From positions 45,647,552 to 45,711,551 of the forward strand of contig OX326956.1 in the NCBI GenBank assembly GCA_946800325.1: DNA of 64,000 nucleotides, given 5' to 3'. This DNA is from Luzula sylvatica. Its lineage: Eukaryota > Streptophyta > Magnoliopsida > Poales > Juncaceae. Of this stretch, positions 21,510 to 33,505 are shown one piece after another. The notes under the pieces were generated by a model. It searched no databases. It was not told the DNA's origin and saw nothing but the letters and a program-made list of their open reading frames with translations. A program made the position numbers and the translations under genes. The number at the start of each line of letters is the position of its first letter. Position 1 is the first letter of the stretch.

Positions 21510-21885
21510 TTTTTATAAAAGCCCGGGGGCATCCTCATTAAACAAGGAAACGAAAGGTTCATACAAGCATTAAAAAAACGATGAAAGGAAAAGAGCTATT
21601 TGATGAGCAATCCAAAATAGCAAAGCAAGTTGTCAAAACCTAAAAAGTAAACAAACTCCTACTTAATCTAACGTGATTCCAGTGACGACCATGAACCTGT
21701 GCCTAATAACTGCACGACATAGAAGGAAACACAACATCCTCGTAATTTTCTCGAAATAGCCTAGCCATATTAGCTAGTTGGTGGGCCTCCACATCAACCA
21801 TACGTGAGACCCAATGAAAAGTTGGGTCCTTGACGCTGGGCTTCCCCGAGACACATTCTTGAACTCTTGCAATTACCTACCATTT
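21510..21885 (-). mobile_element. 3' end of a non-LTR retrotransposon (LINE) with RNase H tail
   Basis: Reading the minus strand from about 21880, the frame gives IARVQECVSGKPSVKDPTFH then WVSRMVDVEAHQLANMARLF and a stop near 21706. FHW.SR..N.VAHQLA is the hallmark C-terminus of the RNase H domain found on plant LINEs. About 190 bp of 3' UTR follow, ending in an A-rich run at 21507-21518. The copy is 5'-truncated, as is normal for LINEs. A target duplication is not clear (TTGCCTGTAA at about 21493 versus TTGCCTGCAC at about 21926 is suggestive only). Confidence 0.75.
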
Positions 21886-22514
21886 GGTAGGTTGAATTGT
21901 GTTCGGGTATATATAGTTCTTGCCTGCACTCTTTCGGCAGCCCTCGATCAAAATTAAAATTAGGGTTGAATTCTTTCGCCAAAAGTTTATTCTTTTTTAT
22001 CATATTGTCCAGGACCGGTCTGACGTTTTTGGAGGCCTTTGACAAAAAATTAACGAGACTAATCAAATATCATATTATATTAATTTAATAACAAAAAGTT
22101 TTCAAATACAAAAATAATACAATATTTCTTAAAAACTTTTTGTTAATGATTTAACTAATATAATATTTATTAATGATTCAATGAATTTTTTATTTTTTAA
22201 TTACTTTAATATGATATTTACTAATTTGCAACTAAATTTAAGATAATTTGTGTTTTATAATTTTTTTTTTGTATATATGTAAAATTATCATCAAATAGAA
22301 ATAGGTCTCCATAAAAAAAAAGATCAACGAAGTTATTATACGAATTTCTTATTGGAAAATACTAGTAGCAAAATCTCAATAAAAAATAGTCAGTGAGATT
22401 AATATTTTCCAAATATAAAATTAGATTAAACAAAATCAAGAATAAAAGTTTCAATAAAAAATATAGGTACCAACTACAATAACAAAAAGAACGAGGCCTA
22501 AATTTAAATCTATT
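21886..22514. other. AT-rich spacer
   Basis: Contains a fragment with AGGCCTTTGACAAAAAATT and GAACGAGGCCTAAATTTAAA, partly resembling 31480-31690. This may be an old repeat relic, unidentified. No gene is seen. Confidence 0.5.
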
Positions 22515-22529
22515 AAATTACAATGAGCA

Positions 22530-22727
22530 GCCAACTAGAGTTAGCCTAGTTGGTCACACATCTTGGCTAGAGAGCGAGATGTGTGGGGTTCGATTCCCGA
22601 CGAGGACACTGGATTATAGATTAAATTTTAAATGAGTGAATAGAGTGTGTGGCCAACGGGTTTGTAATAAAAAAAAAAAAAAAGATTGTGTTTGGAAGGG
22701 GGACTTTGAGCCCTCTCCGAATTTACT

Positions 22728-22755
<28 letters not shown>
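22530..22755 (+). mobile_element. tRNA-derived SINE with perfect 15-bp target duplications
   Basis: The Pol III A box TAGCCTAGTTGG (about 22542) matches TRGCNNAGYNGG exactly, and the B box GGTTCGATTCC (about 22590) matches GGTTCGANNCC exactly. A tRNA-unrelated body follows, with an internal A-run near 22670-22685 and a long A-tail at about 22729-22758. AAATTACAATGAGCA occurs directly before (22515-22529) and directly after (22756-22770). It is a young, full-looking SINE and not a functional tRNA gene, since no acceptor stem closes. Confidence 0.93.
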
Positions 22756-22760
<5 letters not shown>

Positions 22761-22770
22761 ACAATGAGCA

Positions 22771-22985
22771 ACATGTACAAGAAATTCAATTATTCCTAAA
22801 TGATTAATATGGTAATTTATATTCTAATTCAAAATTTCTAAACGTATACTTATAGTGCACCTAAACATATGACATGCTAACTTCATAACTTACTAAAATA
22901 TGACTTAACATTAATTAATGCATGAGCTAATTTAAGATAATTTAAATATTTCAAGTCCAATTAGTTATACTAATAGCATAATATA
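22771..22985. other. AT-rich spacer, nothing recognised
   Basis: Short unique-looking DNA between the SINE and the first Helitron. Confidence 0.5.
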
Positions 22986-22989
22986 ATTT

Positions 22990-25386
22990 AAATTAACCCC
23001 TCCCATTAAATTTACCCCAATTTTACTCAACCATAGATGCCCGCGTCTACCTTTACTGTTTACCACCCATCTCCATTTACTGTCTATGCCCCCGTCCCCT
23101 CTCTCCTGTTTACCACCCCATCTTCATTTGCTCAGCTCAACCATCGATGCCCCCATCCCCTCTTCCTTCCCCTCTTCCGTTAGTCTCGCCACCCCACTAC
23201 CCTCTCTTTCGTAAACCATGACCCTAAACAGCGAGATAACAGAGAAAGAGAGAAGGGACAGCGAGAGAACAGAGAAAGAGAGAAGGGATCAACGGATAGG
23301 GAAGCTTCGCCGTCGTACATCGTCTGCAGGCGGCAGTCGGCGGTAGAATAGCGACTGGCGCATTTTAATGGTGGCTCTGAGGGTTTAGAAGCTTCAAGAA
23401 ATTCGAAGCTCCTGAGTCGGCTGCAGAATGAAGGTGCCTGAGGTGTTTGTGTCATGCCTCGAACCACTTCGGTAAGTCAATTTTAGTATATGCACAACGT
23501 GTTTGTTCTTTGATCTCTTGAACTTTTCCAGGAGGTTAAAATTCGAGCAACTTCGCGTAAACGAGGAGGCGACTAGGGGTGGCAGAACGCACACAAGGTG
23601 TTTGTTAAAGTGCCTCAATCCATTTGAGTGAGCTAATTTTACTATAATTTTAGTATATGCACAAGGTGTTTGTTCTTTGATCTCTCGAACTTTTCCAGGG
23701 GGTTCAAAGTCGAGCAACTTCGCGTAAACGAGGAGGCGACAAGGGGTGACAGAACGCACACAAAGTATTTGCTAAAATGCCTCAATCCATTTTAGTGAGC
23801 TAATTTTACTATAATTTTCGTATATGCATACAAGGTGTTTGTTCTTTGGTCTCTCAAACTTTTCCAGGGGGTTAAGAGTCGAGCAACTTCACATAAGCGA
23901 GGAGGCGACAAGCGGTGACAGAACACACACGAGGTGTTTGCTAAAATGCCTCAATCCATTTGAGTAAGCTAATTTTACTATGCGCATAAAAGGTGTTTGT
24001 TACAATGCGGTTGTTTATTTATTTTTTGTCTTTGTAAATAAGTGACGAGCTCCAGATAAGCGGGAAAGTGAGGAGAGACGGCCGCGCAAAAAGTGAGCTC
24101 TTTGATCTCTCAAACTTTTCGGAGGGTTGGTAATATTATTTAATACTTTTCGGTGTCGATCTGAGTTTTTTTATTTTTTTTATTGAGGTATAAATATTAA
24201 TTTGTTGGTGTTGTGCAGATCAATTTGATTCTGCAGCCGACTCAGGAGTAAATTCGACTCGAATAAAATTCTATTTTAATCCCTATTCATTCTTCTCTTA
24301 TTAATCTGCGATTGGTTGCTGCGGCTTCTTCTGCTTTTCTGCGATTGCATTTTTAATCTGATAATTGCCATTGCCGAGTTACGAATAAATGAATAAATGA
24401 ATAATTACTTCAATTTGGTACAATGGCCTGACTTTTCACTGCGACAATCATCTGTACTTATATTTTTTGTTTTCTAAAATCTCAGGAAACATGCATTCAA
24501 TATTTAATGTGGTATTGGTATGCATTTATGACCCAAATTATTTTCGCAGTATAGTGTGCTTAAATATTTCCCTTAAATAAATTCTGAGAAAAAATTTCGA
24601 GCTTTTTGCCTTCTATTCTTTACCTAAATATAAAAATAATTTTGACCACTTGTTTTATGTTGTTCTTAAGATGCACTTTGTAAACTTAAACTAAGAAAAC
24701 TTGGTTGTGTCCACTGTAACCGTGTTTAAATAAGAAAACTATATTTGTATATCCTCTTTCCAGTACTTATTATGAGAGTACTTTATTCATTGAAGCACTG
24801 GTGTTCTTTTATTTTTGAATTTATTTTCTTTTATTTTTATCAGCTTTAGCATAGCAACAATGAATATGTCCACTTCATGTACCTTCGCAAGAATGTAACT
24901 TTAAGTCATAAACTCTTCATTATTCTTCTCCTTGCATCTAATCTATGTTGTCTTTTCAAATATTAAGTTATTTATATCATTGAGTTAGCAAAAAAGGGCA
25001 TGCCAACATCAGTTATTTGGTTACTATTTGCTTTCAAATATTAATTATTTGAATTCATAATATAATTTATAAACAAAACTAACTTTACATTTGAATGTTG
25101 ATTTGTTACTACCAATGAGTTACATTAATTCGGGGAACGAAGAACAAAATTATCTAATATTACTAATGATTTATTATTATATTTTAAGTCTCGTGCAAGG
25201 AATGAAGGAATTGTGAATTACTACTAATGAGCTATTAATTCATATTCCATACGAATAATTAATCATGTATTATTTCATATTAACTAATTACATAAAAAAA
25301 ATCCACAGAGAATAACTAATCGTGTATTAATTCATATTAAATAATTGTTGAAAAATCCCGCAGCGAAGCGCGGGATATTTTCCTAG
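22990..25386 (+). mobile_element. Helitron 1 (3' end certain, 5' end approximate)
   Basis: The 3' terminus is classic: a GC-rich hairpin CCCGCAGCGAAGCGCGGG (25357-25374), nine bases, then CTAG at 25383-25386 followed by T. The 5' end is placed near 22990 only because sequence character changes there. The body has a 168-bp tandem repeat and UTR-like pyrimidine-rich DNA (23040-23400). No Rep/helicase is seen, so it is non-autonomous. Confidence 0.8.
23470..24130 (+). repeat. About 168-bp tandem repeat, three to four copies
   Basis: Units share GGTGTTTGTTCTTTG, GATCTCTCGAACTTTTCCAG, CGAGCAACTTCGCGTAAACG and AGGAGGCGACAAGGGGTG. The CTTTTCCAGG element recurs at about 23523, 23690 and 23859, with a diverged copy at about 24115. 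Frames over the array are artefacts. Confidence 0.88.
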
Positions 25387-25839
25387 TATATATAATGCAA
25401 CCCCTCATGCCCTTTCCTGATTCAGCCACGTCATCAGGCTGCCCTCAGCCGTCAGATTGAACTCTTATTTTAATAGATAGATCTGTGCGTTAATTGCTTC
25501 TTGCACGTGGTCCATGTGCACCGAGTTCTATCTTAATTATAATTTTATACGGTTCATGAAAATTTGACACGTGGCCACCCATGCTTTTACTGTAGCACGC
25601 CTTTGTACTGTAGCAAATACTGTTGACCTTTCAGTTTAGCACGTCTTTGTACTGTAGCACGTCATCATTTTTGGCTCAGCCGTCGGATTCAAAATCAATG
25701 GCCAGATTTAACAACATCTTGGATAGACATGTTTCACGTGCACCAAGAGTCAATGAAAACAACCCAGTATCTTGGACCACAGTGAGCCAAGTTCATTTAA
25801 ACTACACAAAAAAAAATGCATATACTCACCTGCCCCTCT

Positions 25840-27900
25840 CTCTTTCCTCCCATTTTTCACGACACGAAAAAGAAGAGAAAAACAGTGAAACCCTAGGGGC
25901 GATTTTTGGCGAAAATTAGTGCGAAATCATCGCGACGGTTGCCCGGGACGACGACGGCTACTACGGCAGCGACGTCGTGCCTCTCTTCGTTTGTCTCATG
26001 CGTGAGGTTTCTCGCGATCTCCAAATAGACGAAACCCTAGATTTCTTTTTGGTCGATTTTCTACTGATTCTGTTTTTTTTTTATTGATTCACAGTCAGTC
26101 CATACCTGGCAATCAGGCATGACGATCGGGGCAGTGAAAAGAGTAAGGGTAAGTGCTGGTTCTTTGCATCTCATGTGTCTTGCTGTTCTGAGCATGTGGG
26201 GCTGAGCAGGTCCTTTGCGGTTCATGTGTTGTTGTGTTCTGAGTAGGTGATGTAGTGCTGGTCTTCTTTTTTCGCGTGTTGTTGTGTTGTGTTGTTGTAG
26301 TATGTGGGGCTGAGCTGGTCCTTTGCTGGTCTTATTTTCTTCTCTATAGTGTGCTGAGTATGCGGGGATAGTGTCGGTCCTCTTCAGCTCATGAACTCTT
26401 CTCTTGCTTCGTTTTCGTTTATGGCAGTAAGAAACTTCTTCCTTATTATCATTTCAATTTATGTTAATTAAGTTCTAATTGTTTAATTCTAAAATCTGAT
26501 TCGATTCTGATTTCGTAATTTTTTGGCCTAATTTCGAGTTTGGGAGAAAGAGGGAAGACTGAGTATGCGTGTTTACGCGATAAGCCCATCGGACGATTCT
26601 GGGACAGCAAAACACTCCGGCGACGAGAAAGGAGATTTCAACCTGTCCATAAGCCCTTCTATTCTTTGTTGTAAGTCCACAACAGTAAGATATTCTTCTT
26701 TTCCTTTGTAAATTAGGTCCATATTGGTTTTATTTTCTTCTCAATCCATTCTTTCTTTGTTAATTTTGTGGTTGATGCACGACTGTTGAAAATTTCACCA
26801 GTTGATTTGTTTTTTTGTTCAATTTCTTGCTTTTCTTTTGCTATATTTATGAACTTTTGCTGATTAGAGTGGTATACGTCAAATTATATGATGTATGATG
26901 GTTAATTCATATTATTAGTGTTTTTTTCAGGTTTTCGGCAAATTCATCCTTGTGAGACTTCGCTTCAAGTATCTGGGAAAAAAGATGAAGATGAAGGACA
27001 GAAAAAAAAACCAATTTAGATCTGGTTTGTGCAATTTCAGTGGCCCTTTTGCGGTGATTGGCAATATTAATTAAATGGAGAAAGGGGACTTGGTGTTGCG
27101 CCACAATTCCAGTCAGTGTTTCTTCAATACCGGGTATGTGTATTCTTTGTTTTTCTTCTTATTCTCATATAAACTAAATTTCATTATTAAGTATTTATTC
27201 AGTTCATTATGATTTGTAGACAAACAAAATAATTTCATAGACACGGTGATGAAGTATCCGAATGACCCGTTAAAAAAGGTTCATTTTTTACGGTTGCAAA
27301 ACTCATTTTTATATTTTGGCTCGATTGTGTTTTTCTCTTATTTTATTGAATTTGGTTTCACTGATGTTCTTTATTCGATTAAATTAAACAAATATTTTAG
27401 GGTTATAATCGTAATTCCGTTGTGTCATGAATTCTAAGGATGAATCAACGACGGCGACCCGCGTCGTTGAGGGCGAAAAGTTTTTTCACGCTGGAGAGAA
27501 AGAAGCCATTCTTCGCGTCACTTCGCTGTAGCGCTTCTCGCATGCTCGAAAAAGAAGTAAATGTATTCTTCTTTGAAGTTAGAACTGATGACGTGCTCTT
27601 TCGGGTCCATTTGAGGTATATGTTCAGTATTTTTTTTGAATTTGACATTTATTTCGTGTTTGCCTTATTTTTCATAGGGACTGAAACTTATTTTTCAAAA
27701 ATACAGGGACTAAAACATAATTTTTCATTTCAGATGATGGAGGACATGATGAACCAGAAAGGGATACGACACAAACAGGCAATGTTGGTGGTACCGGTAC
27801 AGTATCAACGTAAGAAACAAGGTATCGGTAATTTTGGGGCTTCTTTGCATTTTAGAAATGATAGGGGTTTTTTTTGTAATTTTGTTTGAAGTTTCAGGAT
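25840..27900 (+). other. Host-gene-like 5' UTR/intron sequence inside Helitron 2 (unidentified)
   Basis: 25840-26050 is GC-richer and CT-rich, with GAAACCCTAG twice and ACGACGACGGCTACTACGGC. It looks like the 5' leader of a housekeeping gene. T-rich, intron-like stretches with GTAAG/TTCAG-type junctions follow, then a short frame at 27440-27600. No protein family could be recognised, so capture is only inferred from composition. Confidence 0.35.
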
Positions 27901-28644
27901 TTGGCAACATGTACCAATATTAGTCACTTGTGAGCATGCTCGCGAATTCTGCTTCCTGTACCAACTTTTGGTTCGTTATACCTTTCATTTTTTATTTTAT
28001 TCCATTTAAAATTACGTGGAGTGTTTCAAATGGAGATGTATTATATGTATAGATAGATATGCTATTTTATACGTATATATATGTTAGTTTATTAAGTACC
28101 AACTAGACCACTGTATGTATAAATATGAAGAAAAAACATGCTGTGCACGTAGGTTGTTTCAAATATAATAAAATAAATATGTTATTTTACATGAAGGAAT
28201 TTATTGTAATTTATGTAAGTATCTTATAATTACTTAGTTATATTTGGTATTATTGTATTTCTTATTTTTTTATTTGAAAAATTAAATAATCAACATATTT
28301 TGGTCGGATTTGTAATTTCAGGTTTTTTCGGGATTATATCTAACAAAATCGATGGAAGTGTGACGTTTCGCAGCACAAACTTCTCCAGCTTTAGTCGAGG
28401 GGTATTTTGGTAATTTCTTTCTTCGTTGTAATTTATTTTACTATCTTATAACTACCTGTTTATATTTGGTATTATTAGATTTACAAAGAGATTTGATGCG
28501 ATGTGACTGCAGGTTTGTCTCATCTCAATTAACCTTATTTTATTTGTTTCGGTTATTTTTACAAGGTTAATTGTTTTCTTATTTAATTTTTTATTTATGT
28601 AGGTATTTTAGATTTTTACTTTGGAAAAATCTCGGCAAAAATAT

Positions 28645-28835
28645 ATTACAAGGCATCATCATATCATAATCATCACATTATCATCATAACATCATATCAT
28701 AATCATCATATCATCATATCATAATCATCATATCATCAAATCATCATATCATCAAATCATAATCATATCATCAAATCATCATATCATAATAATCATCATC
28801 ATATCATCATAATCATCATGTCTTCATATGAGTTG
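28645..28835 (+). repeat. ATCATATCATAATCATC microsatellite
   Basis: About 190 bp of nearly pure ATC/ATATC units. Confidence 0.9.
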
Positions 28836-28999
28836 TTAAAATAAAAAGAAAAATGAGATTTATAACTGAATATAATATATTTATTCTTCAATGCTTCATA
28901 TGAGTACCAAACATCGATACAATGCAAACAGAAAAAAAGAAAAAAAAAGAAATATACACATCAATAACAATCTTACTGCAAATTTTGCGGAATAAAGAA

Positions 29000-29105
29000 A
29001 AATCCCAAATGCGAGTATGTACAAAGAACCAAAATACAAGTACACAAACTAAATCCCAAATGCGAGTATGTACAAAGAACCAAAAGACATTATACACGAA
29101 ATAAT
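29000..29105 (+). repeat. 52-bp tandem duplication
   Basis: AATCCCAAATGCGAGTATGT ACAAAGAACC occurs at about 29003 and again at about 29055. The plus and minus frames over it are repeat artefacts. Confidence 0.8.
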
Positions 29106-29664
29106 TGCGAAACACGAAAATGAAATACATGTACAAAGCACAAACACAAGTAAAAAATTTGGGTTTTTGTCAATTGTTATTTTTGTTGCTTGAAATACAT
29201 ATAAAATAAAACTCCTTTGCAATGACTTGATATTCGTTTTGAAAAAATGTGTTTGTTTAACATTGCTTATTAAATGACAATTCGAGAAAAAAAATTATGC
29301 AGCGATAAAAGCTAAACAAGAAGAACAATCAAAATCAATCAAAATGATTCATGATTATAATATATTTTCATAATGATTAATGACTTTTATATCTTTTCCA
29401 GCAAATTAAATTTCAAAAAGAAAATACGAATATAAGTAACGGTAAATGCATTGACATGAAAACAAGATACGAAATCAATTACAAACGCAATTACGAGTAC
29501 AAAAATGAGAACATAAAACACATTGGAAGCAAAACCTAAAAGAAATGCGAAACACAAAATATTAATACATCCAAAAATTATAAATGCGAATACAATGCCA
29601 ACATGAACTATCGATATTGATTAAATAAATGCGAATACAAACACAAGTACAAAATAAAAAAAAT

Positions 29665-31000
29665 AAAATAACATACAAATACTTATTTTATGATAAAATA
29701 ATCTGCTTTCATGAAGATAAGCCTGCAAAAAAAAATGAAATGATGAATAATTTGTTTCTGTCGATGCAATGTATGTGAATAAAACTGAAAAAAATAACAA
29801 GTCACCGATGATGTTTTTTGGGACATATATTGATCAAAATAATAGAAATATATTTATTTTTTAGGAAAGCCGGATCCTAAAAAATAAATATTATTCTCTA
29901 TAAATGATCTCAATGGATCTATTTCTACTGAGGTGACAAATCCTAATATTGTTCCTGCCTTAAACAAAAGGTTGCACATAAATTAATTAGTTCTAATTTA
30001 CAAAGAAATGTTCATGACATACAAATACTCATTTTATGATAAAATACTCTACTTTCATGAAGATAAGCCTGCAAAAAAATGAAATGATGAATAATTTGTT
30101 TCTGTCGATGCAATGCATGAGAATAAGACTGAAAAAAATAATAAGTCACCGATGATGTTTTTTGGGACATATATTGATCAAAATAATAGAAATATATTTA
30201 TTTTTTAGGAAAGCCGGATCCTAAAAAATAAATATTATTCTCTATAAATTATCTCAATGGGTCCATTTCTACTGAGGTGACAAATCCCAATATTGTTCCT
30301 GCCTTAAACAAAAGGTTGCACAGAAATTAATTAGTTCTAATTTACAAAGAAATGTTCATGACATACAAATACTCATTTTATGATAAAATACTCTCCTTTC
30401 ATGAAGATAAGCCTGCGAAAAAAATGAAATGATGAATAATTTGTTTCTGTCGATGCAATGTATGAGAATAAGACTGAAAAAATAACAAGTCACCGATGAT
30501 GTTTTTTGGGACATATATTGATCAAAATAATAGAAATATATTTATTTTTTAGGAAAGCCGGATCCTAAAAAATAAATATTATTCTCTATAAATGATCTCA
30601 ATGGATCCATTGCCACTGAGGTGACAAATCCTAATATTGTTCCTGCCTTAAACAAAAGGTTGCACATAAATTAATTAGTTCTAATTTACAAAGAAATGTT
30701 CATGACATACAAATACTCATTTTATGATAAAATACTCTCCTTTCATGAAGATAAGCCTGCAAAAAAAATGAAATGATGAATAATTTGTTTCTGTCGATGC
30801 AATGTATGAGAATAAGACTGAAAAAAATAACAAGTCACCGATGATGTTTTTTGGGACATATATTGATCAAAATAATAGAAATATATTTATTTTTTAGGAA
30901 AGCCGGATCCTAAAAAATAAATATTATTCTCTATAAATGATGATCTCAATTGGTCCATTTCTACTGAGGTGACAAATCCCAATATATAATAACGAAGATT
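29665..31000 (+). repeat. 344-bp tandem repeat, four copies
   Basis: The marker CGGATCCTAAAAAATAAA starts at about 29871, 30215, 30559 and 30904, spacing 344, 344 and 345. Each unit has ATGAAGATAAGCCTGC, ATTTGTTTCTGTCGATGCAA, GTCACCGATGATGTTTTTTG and GGACATATATTGATCAAAAT. A partial fifth copy lies at 31180-31285. Copies are very similar, so the array is young. Confidence 0.95.
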
Positions 31001-31450
31001 CCAGGGGATGACATAACGAAACAAATTATCTTTAATGTATTTATTTTATTAGTACAAAAAATTATTTATTTTCTTAAAAAAAAAAATAGCTGGATGATAA
31101 AGAGTTTCGAAAAATGAGATTCAAATTGCTGATAAAAAATAGTTTACATGGAAAAAAAGAGAGTTTATATCTGAACCTTGGAAAAAATAACAAATCACCG
31201 ATGATGCTTTTTTGGGCATATATTGATCAAAATAATAGAAATATACTTATTTTTTAGGAAAGCCGGATCCTAAAAAATAACAAATCATTGATTTATTTAA
31301 TTTCTTTTGAATGCATATGACCTTTGTTTGTAACACATACATGAAAACTTTCACATACCAATACAACAAAATACAAAACACTAAAACAACAATGCACATA
31401 AAAAATAATAAAAAATATGCCCCGCGCATTTGCGCGGGTGGCAAAGCTAG

Positions 31451-31760
31451 TTGTATATATTTCTACAAACTAGGATCTACTTAACTTGAGGCCTTAATTT
31501 CTTTAGCAACAAACAATTTCTTTCAACATTTTTGTATTTGGGCCAGTCTTAAGACCTTAATCAAAGAGGTATTAATATACATCTCCGATTATTGTTTTAG
31601 TTAATTAAAACGATATTGATATGCATCCCCAATATTATATACCTATGAAAAAATAGGGGCCTTAAATTTTGGTGGACATTTGACATATGACAAATCCATA
31701 CCATTAGTGGGCCGGGCCTGACCACGTCGACGACTCGAACGTACGAATTAAGAAAATACA
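31451..31760. other. Spacer, nothing recognised
   Basis: Contains AGGCCTTAATTT and GGGGCCTTAAATTTTGG phrases partly like 22000-22500. No gene is seen. Confidence 0.5.
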
Positions 31761-32254
31761 ACTACCTATGAAATTAATTCTTAATTCATAGAGAATCATA
31801 CCGCGTGAAATTGATCACGAAGACGGGTTGATGCTTTCGTAGTTGCTGTCTTGCTTGCTCGCTTCGACTCCGGTAACACGCACGTCTTACGCATGCGCGA
31901 TTCGACACCTTAATCGAATCTCCGATTTGTCGTATACAACCGGAATTTCTTTAGTTCGTCGCCGACCTTGCTCGAACTTGATTACCACAGAGAATCTAAG
32001 TTGAGATTCTTCTACTCGTATCCACCTCGAGCTAAACGTCTTTCGGTTGCGACAAATTACCCTAAAATTTGTCCATACTTGCTCAAGATTCAATCTCTAA
32101 TGGAGGTTTCTCCCAATTTGTCCAACAAGTATATCTCTTCTTTAGATCTGTAAAATGGCCAGAAAGAGAGAGAGGAGAGTTGTTCAGATCTTATAATCAA
32201 AGCTTCCATTAATAGGGCATTAATGAGTATCAAAATTGTCAATCCAGAATTTGG

Positions 32255-32465
32255 ATCACAGTCCATCATGACGCACGATATGGTGCTTCGTGACGGACGT
32301 GTCACGAGTACTGGATCTAGCCGTTATACATGTACTCCGTCATAATGGACATGATCTTCCGTCATGACGCACATCCGTCATCACACACTGAATGATGCGT
32401 CATGACGTTATACTCAAAGATTGGTCTGCACAGAAATACACTAGTGTGCGTCATGACGGACCATA
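32255..32465. promoter_or_regulatory. Cluster of CGTCATGACG palindromes in the LTR relic
   Basis: TGACG-type motifs occur about eight times in 210 bp, several as the full palindrome CGTCATGACG or as CATGACGCAC (32266, 32343, 32400 and 32448 areas). TGACG is the known binding core of plant TGA bZIP factors and as-1 elements. Position within the U3 of an LTR suggests a stress- or salicylate-responsive enhancer, which is inference. Confidence 0.5.
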
Positions 32466-32469
32466 TGGT

Positions 32470-32474
32470 GCGTT
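32470..32474. repeat. Target site duplication GCGTT, left of Copia 2
   Basis: GCGTT precedes the LTR at 32475 and follows the other LTR at 40826-40830. Confidence 0.85.
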
Positions 32475-33505
32475 TCAAAGAAATACAGTTTCGGATCAAC
32501 CGTAAAAGTGTACACGTGGATGAACGAATGTAAGCGTACATTTGTAGCCATAACTTTCAGTAGGAAAATCCGATTTGAATGGTTCAAATTGGGTTAGATA
32601 GATAATTAGATTATCTATAACCTTCATGTAGAAATATATTTCATATGAACGAAGTATCAGTGTCGTTTATGTGAAATACCGAAAAGGTGCAACAGTATGA
32701 CATACAGTTAGTAAAACAGTCATAACGTTTTCATACGAACTTCAATTGGGCTGGGCCAAATTGGGTTTTGTAGATAATTAGATTATCTACAACTTTCATG
32801 TTGGGTGATTGTCTGTCAGAGAAATTTATCAATTTCGTCTGGACAGAATACTGAACAGGTTCATGCACTTTTATGTGTGAAATGGTGTATATTGGATATA
32901 CATGCCTTTTGGTAATCCTGATCCTATTAGATATAAATAGGATATTTTCTCTCTCATCCAGATCAGAGGTTGAGCAATTTCATTCAGAATATTGAAGATA
33001 TTCCAGAAATATAGAGAGACACTTCTCTATTGAGTGAAAAGGTGCGAAGAGAAAGAAATCGAGAAAAGAGTTTCTCGAGTGAAAGATAATCGATTAGATC
33101 GAGCAAGTTCGCCGGTGCATCGTCTAGGCAGGTGCATCCGCGACCGACGTCTTACGAATCACCGTGGATACAAGTATAGGAGTGACGTTTGTGGCTTTTC
33201 GATTGTGATCAACTCGAGGGAGAGAAAGAACGGTCAAAGACGGTGGAAGCGCTTGGACGTGGAACGCACGGAGACAACCGGAGGAGCGTCAAGACGGTGG
33301 GAGACGTGTGGTATGGGACGCACGTGCTAGTCACCAACGTGACCGGAGAAAGAAGGAAGAGCGATCAACCCTTCGTGCGTGATCAATTTCACGCTGGTAA
33401 TCGTCTATCCTACTTTGCATCGTACCCTCGAAGTCATGGCGTGATCTTGGATTTAGGAAACCGGACCGGGCCTACATATCCGCTGCACGGGCTCGCGGTC
33501 GGGTG
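32475..33505 (+). repeat. 5' LTR of Copia 2
   Basis: Matches 39782-40815. It begins TCAAAGAAATACAG where the 3' LTR has TGAAGGAAATACAG, so the terminal TG has mutated. It lacks the final ATTCCCAACA and passes directly into AAAAGGTTTCATGA repeats. The 98- and 105-codon frames (33034-33330, 33189-33506) recur in the other LTR and have no recognisable product. Confidence 0.88.

Larger units (their letters stand above)
25387..31450 (+). mobile_element. Helitron 2, abutting Helitron 1
   Basis: It starts immediately after the CTAG of Helitron 1 with TATATATAATGCAACCCC; ATATAATGCAA is shared with the 5' end of the Helitron at 56524. It ends with a perfect 8-bp-stem hairpin CCCGCGCATTTGCGCGGG (31421-31438) and CTAG at 31447-31450, then T. 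The 6.06-kb body has a UTR/intron-like 5' half, ATC-rich DNA, and a 344-bp tandem array near the 3' end. No replicase is seen. Confidence 0.85.
31760..32474 (-). mobile_element. Minus-strand Copia LTR relic, first part (split by Copia 2)
   Basis: In reverse complement this resembles the Copia 2 LTR; for example GTGATCAATTTCACGC (about 31800-31815 inverted) matches 33380-33395. The other end of the LTR lies at 40831-40960 on the far side of Copia 2, where the inverse reads TGAAATAAATACAG, like the Copia 2 LTR start. So it is an older LTR, solo or partial, that served as the target. The left boundary is approximate. Confidence 0.65.

Noticed and set aside
22530..22620. A tRNA gene
   Set aside because: A and B boxes are perfect but no acceptor stem forms, and the A-tail with 15-bp duplications identifies a SINE.
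25860..26050. Telomere-like sequence because of AAACCCTAG
   Set aside because: Single scattered motifs (telo-box type, common in plant promoters), not an array.
28888..29136. Overlapping 60- and 82-codon frames on both strands
   Set aside because: They arise from a 52-bp duplication in AT-rich Helitron DNA.
29665..31000. CRISPR-like array
   Set aside because: Repeats are 344 bp, contiguous and without spacers, in a eukaryotic Helitron.
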